Below are positions 32,301 to 38,300 of a stretch of DNA of 39,080 nucleotides, piece after piece (within the stretch, counting starts at the first letter, position 1; the number at the start of each line of letters is the position of its first letter). The stretch is taken from the NCBI GenBank assembly GCA_001804885.1, contig MHBM01000092.1, positions 3,824 through 42,903 on the forward strand, read 5' to 3'. This DNA is from Lentisphaerae bacterium RIFOXYA12_FULL_48_11. Its GTDB lineage: Bacteria > Verrucomicrobiota > Kiritimatiellia > UBA8416 > YA12-FULL-48-11. The notes beneath the pieces were generated by a model. The model saw nothing but the letters and a program-made list of their open reading frames with translations. It did not search any database and was not told where the DNA came from. Both the position numbers and the translations under genes were made by a program.

Positions 32301-35300
32301 TCGGTGTGAATAATGGTTCCGGCATTTTCTCCGGTGATATGCCGTCGGTTTCCGGTGCTTTTATGTTTACAAAAATGGGGACGGGTACCCAGATTCTAGT
32401 CGGCGCCAATGTGACTATTTATGATGTTGTTGTGAGTAACGGTGTCCTGCAGATGGGCAATAATACCTCGCTGGCTGGATTTAATCTGGATACTGATAAC
32501 GGTAACATGTACGTCTACGGGACGGATGCCTATCTTTCCTTCTATGGCAGCGATACGTTTACTATGACACAAAGATTGTACGGGGCCGGTGGATTAATCA
32601 AGCTTGGTGTAAACACTTTGATACTTGCTGATGTAAGCAGCTATACCGGCAAGACGACGATAGCTGCCGGAACGGTAATCATAGCGGCCGAAGCCGCCAT
32701 TCGCGGTACCACGAACATTACAATGAGTGCCAATGTCCCTCTGGTTGTGGAAAGCACAAATAACGCTTTGAGTGATACTTGCTCGGTGATAATGGATTCA
32801 GATGGCGGATATGCCACGATTTATCTGACTAATGGTGTGTACGACACGATCCAGCAGCTGATCCTTGGCGGTGCGGCGCAGGCATATGGAACCTGGGGAT
32901 CGAGTGAAAGCACGGCTGATTATAAGAATGACGATTTCCTGCAGGGGCCTGGTGTCCTGGTGATTCAAGGGCAGGATGGTTCGTGGGGCGTTGATTCGAA
33001 TGGCAACTGGCAGCTTCCTGCAAACTGGTTGAATCTGTACGTTGCAGGTGGTCCTGCAAAGACTGCCTGGTTCACGAATGCAGTAACAGCCGACCGAACG
33101 GTGACACAGGATCTGACTTCGGTTGCCATAGGCAACATGGTGTTCGGTTCTCCTGGTAATTACAGCTGGACCATTACGCCTGGTCCAACCAATGGTCCGA
33201 TTCTGATGAGCAACGGTACAAATGTGCCGACTATAGTGGTGAATGCCAATACAGCTACAGTATCTGCCATTATCAGTGGCGACCAGGGGTTTGCTAAAGA
33301 CGGGACAGGAACTTTGATTCTCACGGCTTCAAATGTTTATGGCGGTGCTACGATAGTCAGTAATGGGCTTGTTTTGGTAAAGGATGGGTCAAGCCTGGGT
33401 GCTAGCACTGGAATTGTTGTTGCTGTAAATGCTCAGTTGATCATCGAGACGACCACGAATGCCATCAGCGATGTTGGAAGTGTATATATGCAGGCGGGTG
33501 GTGGGTATGGAAGGATTTACCTTACTAATACGCTTTACGAGACTGTGTTCAGGTTCTATTCAAATGGTGTTCCCCAGATGGCCGGAGTCTGGGGTGCGAC
33601 TGGCAGCGGGTGTGAGTTTACAAATGATAATTTCTTTGCCGGGCAGGGAGTTCTGAACGTGCTGGTTGGTCGTGATCTGCTCTGGGATAACAGTCCGACA
33701 ACAGTAGGTGTGCAGGACGGCGGTGGCCCATGGAATACATGGAACAGCAACTGGTGGGAAAGTGTCAGCGCAACAAATGTTGTTTGGAACAATTATGCGC
33801 GTGACATGGCCGTTCTTGGTAATGCTGGTGGTCCTGGCACTGTTTCTCTGACCAATATGATGGTTGCCGGTGGATTGACGTTTAGTCCTGTTAATCTAAC
33901 GACTACTGCATATCTGCTTTCAGGAAGCACGATATTCCTGACAAACACTGCGTCGGTTATTAACCTTGTTCAGGGCTGCAGTTCCAGTTCCAGGATCATT
34001 AACATGGTGTCAATACTTGACTCTCTTGGAGATATTTCCGTGGTTAAGACTGGCGCCGGTGGAGATCAATATATCTGGTTCTCGAGCAGTAACGATTTCT
34101 CGGGAAAACTGACGATAGGGTATAATGTGTTTCTAAGGCTCCAGAATGCCCACGGACTTGGCGGTACAAATCAGGGAACTATTGTGGAGAGTGGTGGCAC
34201 TCTGGAATATTATGGTAATACTGTTTATGATCCTGAGCCAATAATACTTTCAGGTATAGGAACTCCAAACCGCGGGGCGTTGTGGTTTGGCTACAGTCCT
34301 GGTCGTCCCGTCTGTCAGGGACCTATTACGCTTGCAGACCATGCCATGATAGCTGCGGATAACGGGTACACAGGGATTATTACAGGTGTAATTTCTGAGT
34401 CGTTGCCGGGGCGTGACCTTACCCTGTGGGCCAAGTTTAATAACTCTGCCTTTATATTGACTGGCACAAACACCTACAGTGGTAGAACATATCTCAGACA
34501 GGGTACTCTTATTCTTGCCGGAGGAGATAATCGGCTTCCGACAGGCAATATAATGACACTTGGATACAGCACGAACAGCGCCAGGCTTATGCTTGGGGAT
34601 GGGACAAATGCTGTTAATCAGACATTTACCGGGTTGTACAGGTCCGGTTCTGGAAGCACGAATCGTGTTATTGGCGGCGGGACCAATGTCGCAACTCTGG
34701 TTCTGAATATTCCTGCCAATACGACGAATACGTTTCTCGGGATCTTTGGCGGTTCTGGATTATATGATAATAATATGGCGGTGGTTAAGGCCGGGGCCGG
34801 AATACTGGTGCTTTCGAACGCGAGCACTTACCAGGTTTCAACAGTAATCAGTAATGGTACTATTGTTGCAAAGGGGACAAATGCCCTGGGGACGGCTGTT
34901 GGTCTTGTTGTTGAGCCGAATGCCATGTTATCCATCCAGACAACTAATGGTACCATAAGTGATACGGCTCTTGTCAATTTGAAGGTCGGCGGAGGATATG
35001 GCCAAATATATCTGACCACCGGGCTTGTAGAGGTGGTTGATTGCCTGTTCTCGAACGGCTCTCCGGTTTCCTGTGGAACATGGGGTGCGACGGACAGCGG
35101 CTGCGAATATACGAATGATAACTTCTTTAGCGGGCCGGGAATTTTGCATGTCCTCAACAATGCCGCCATTATCTGGGATGCCACGACAGGAAACGGACAG
35201 CCGGATGATGGTGCGGGAACATGGAATGAGATAAACAATAACTGGTGGGCAGGCTGGGGCGGACTGAATATCATATGGACTAATACGACCCTGTACAGGG

Positions 35301-38300
35301 CTACCTTTGGCGCTTATCCGGGCGGTGACCCCGGTAATCAGGTATATACGGTGAATGTGGATTCGGTGGTGGCCAGTGGATTGATCTTTACGAACATGGG
35401 GGTTACATCGACTACTGGCAGCTATTATCTGCTGACAGGCGGTACGATTGCGCTGACAGGTAGAACGACATCGATAAGGTTGCAGTCTGGAAGCTCTGTC
35501 GAAGCAAAGCCGGTTGAAATAGCTTCTTCTATAGCCGGGTCATCCAATATTCAGACAGTAATAGTTGGAACCGGTGCGTACCTGCGACTTTCCGGGAACA
35601 GTACATTCAGTGGAACGTTTACCGTATGTTCAAACCTGCTATGTTCGATAAATAACAGTGAGGCGCTTGGCGTTACCAATTCCCCGACGATCGTAGAAAG
35701 TGCAGGTACCCTTGAAGTGTATGGTCCCAGTTCTTATAACGAATGGTTGACGTTAAGAGGTTCAGGTTTTGGTAATCGCGGCGCGCTTAGACTGCGCGCC
35801 AGTCCTGTCTACAGCGGGGCTATTACTCTTGGTACGAATGCCGCTATTCAACTGTATAACAGCGGAACCAATTCGATTGCCTGTGCGATCGGTGGTACGG
35901 GGAATCTAACTTACGATTTCAATACAGCTGCTTCTACTGTCTTTGTCTCGACTGTCGGTTCGTATATTGGTGATACGGTCCTTTCAGCCAGCAGCGCCAT
36001 CCATGGTGACATGGTCATGAATGGTGTTAATATGTTGCCCTCCAGTACTTTTCTAAGGCTTGCTGCTGCATCCACGCGAAACATGTTCTTTGAACTTAAT
36101 GGATATGATCAGCAGCTGGGTGGTGTAACGGCTTCTGGTACCGGAACGAACAGGATTATAAACAATAACGCTACAGCGGCGACTTTGTTTATCAACTCCC
36201 AGACAACAAATACATTCGGCGGCATACTTGGAGGAATAACTGCCAATCATAACAATTTCATGTTCACAAAACTGGGGCCAGGAACATTTACGTTAACCAA
36301 CAACCTGAATAGCTATACTGGGATGACCACCATCAGTGAGGGGACCCTTCAGATTGGTGATGGCACCAGCACTAACGGTAAGATTGTCTCTCCATGGATA
36401 ACAAATAACGCCATATTACACATCAATCAGGCAGGAAGTGCTACATGGGCTTATTCTGGAAATATCGTCGGTACGGGTGACGTCATAAAGAGCGGGTCAA
36501 GCACCTTCAGCCTGACGAACGAAAACAGGTATGATGGAACATTCAAGGTTAATGGCGGAACTTTTGCCGTAACAAACGGGTTGTTGTTTACATATGGTCT
36601 TTCGGTTAATCCGAGCGCAGGACTGAATGCAGGGAATCAGAAGATCATAGTCACTAACAACTTCAGGTTTGCCGGTAACAAGTTTGGGATCAGCGGCGAA
36701 ACTAATATCGTGATGACCGGCAGTATGCTGGCATCCACATGCGCCATGCTGTTAAACGGCGGGACGCTTACATTGACTCCTGCTGCCGATTCTCTGCCTG
36801 TTGTGGATACCAGCCTGAAATGGTGGCTCGATGCCTCCCAGATAACAGGGCTCAGTCATGGCCAGTCTGTCACCGGATGGATGGATATGGCCAGTAGCAC
36901 AAACAGTGCGGCTCCAACGAACAGCACTGTGGCTCCGATTTACGTTGCCAGTGCTGTCAATGGTTTGCCTGCAGTCAGGTTCGATGGATTGGATGATCAG
37001 CTAATGTGGACGCCGGATTCACCGGCCCTGACAGTATTTGCCGTTAACAGCGTTGGGTCCGGGGTAAGGGGATGGGGTGGCATGATTGGTAAGAATGCTG
37101 CCGACGACGGAATAAGGCGTAACTCAACGGAAAATGGAGAATGGAGGCATCCAGGCTCAAGTGATGACTTTACTTATACGACTGGCAGTGTCTTCTTGGT
37201 AAATGGTTACGACACCAGGGTGGCGCCTGTGAGTACGTGGCATATTGTCGGGGCGCAACGAGCCGGATCAGCAATGAATATGAACTCCGTAGGTAATTAT
37301 TTTGCCGGCAGGGAGTGGAAGGGTGATCTGGCTGAGATCCTGGTGTATAATCGACTTCTCACGACGAATGAGTGTGAGCAGATCGGTGGCTATCTTACCA
37401 CGAAGTATGCGATTTCGGGCTCGTTGTATAACCCTGCAACGGGCGGGGCATCCATGGTTGCTACGGACTTCGTGATCAATGTAAATGAAAATACGGTGAT
37501 TGATATGTCGAGTTGCCTGTCGGCAAGGCTTGGCCTCCTGACCGTTGCAACTAATAAAACGCTGTTCCTGACCACTGCCACGAACACCACATACTTGTCG
37601 CTCATTGCCGGAAGTGGCAATATTGTGAATATCGGTGGCGGTGTCGTGACTCTTTCGGCGACAAATATATTTACGGGCGATGTAATTATAAGTAATGGAA
37701 CGCTGCGTACAGCTAATCTTAATGCTTTCGGATTCAGTACTAATATTTACATCTATTCTGGTGGGACATGTGCTGTGTGGACTGCTGCGAACAGTATCAG
37801 TGACAACGCCAGGATATTCATGGTGTCCGGCGCGGATTATCCGAAAGTCAACGTCGCAACCGGAGTCACCGAGACGGTCAGCTTTCTGAATATCAATGGG
37901 GAGTGGATGGAGTCAGGGACATGGGGTGCGACCGGAAGCGGATGCCAGTTTACCAATGATAATTACTTTGTAGGCGGTGGCATTCTGAATGTTTTGTGGT
38001 CATATCGGGGCGGTACAGTTATTGAAATAGATGCGGCTCCTTCAACAAATGCAGTTATGCCGTTTGCAGAAGATTTTGAGAGTGACGACTATACTAATAA
38101 TATGCCTCTTAATGGGGTGAGCAACTGGGTGGCCGAACTGTTACAGCCCAACGCGTTTGTGGATATTCAGACGAATTCGATATACAGCGGTAATCGGGCC
38201 GGAAGGCTTTACCGGACCAGCCGTGCATGGCACGGTGTTTCCTCGGAAGCATCAGAAACAAATGCATGGATTGACTTCTATTTGTTCACTCACCGGAGGG

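Noticed and set aside
13000..38000. CRISPR or DNA-level satellite explanation for the repeats
   Set aside because: Repeat units are protein-level, in frame, of unequal length and diverged at synonymous positions.
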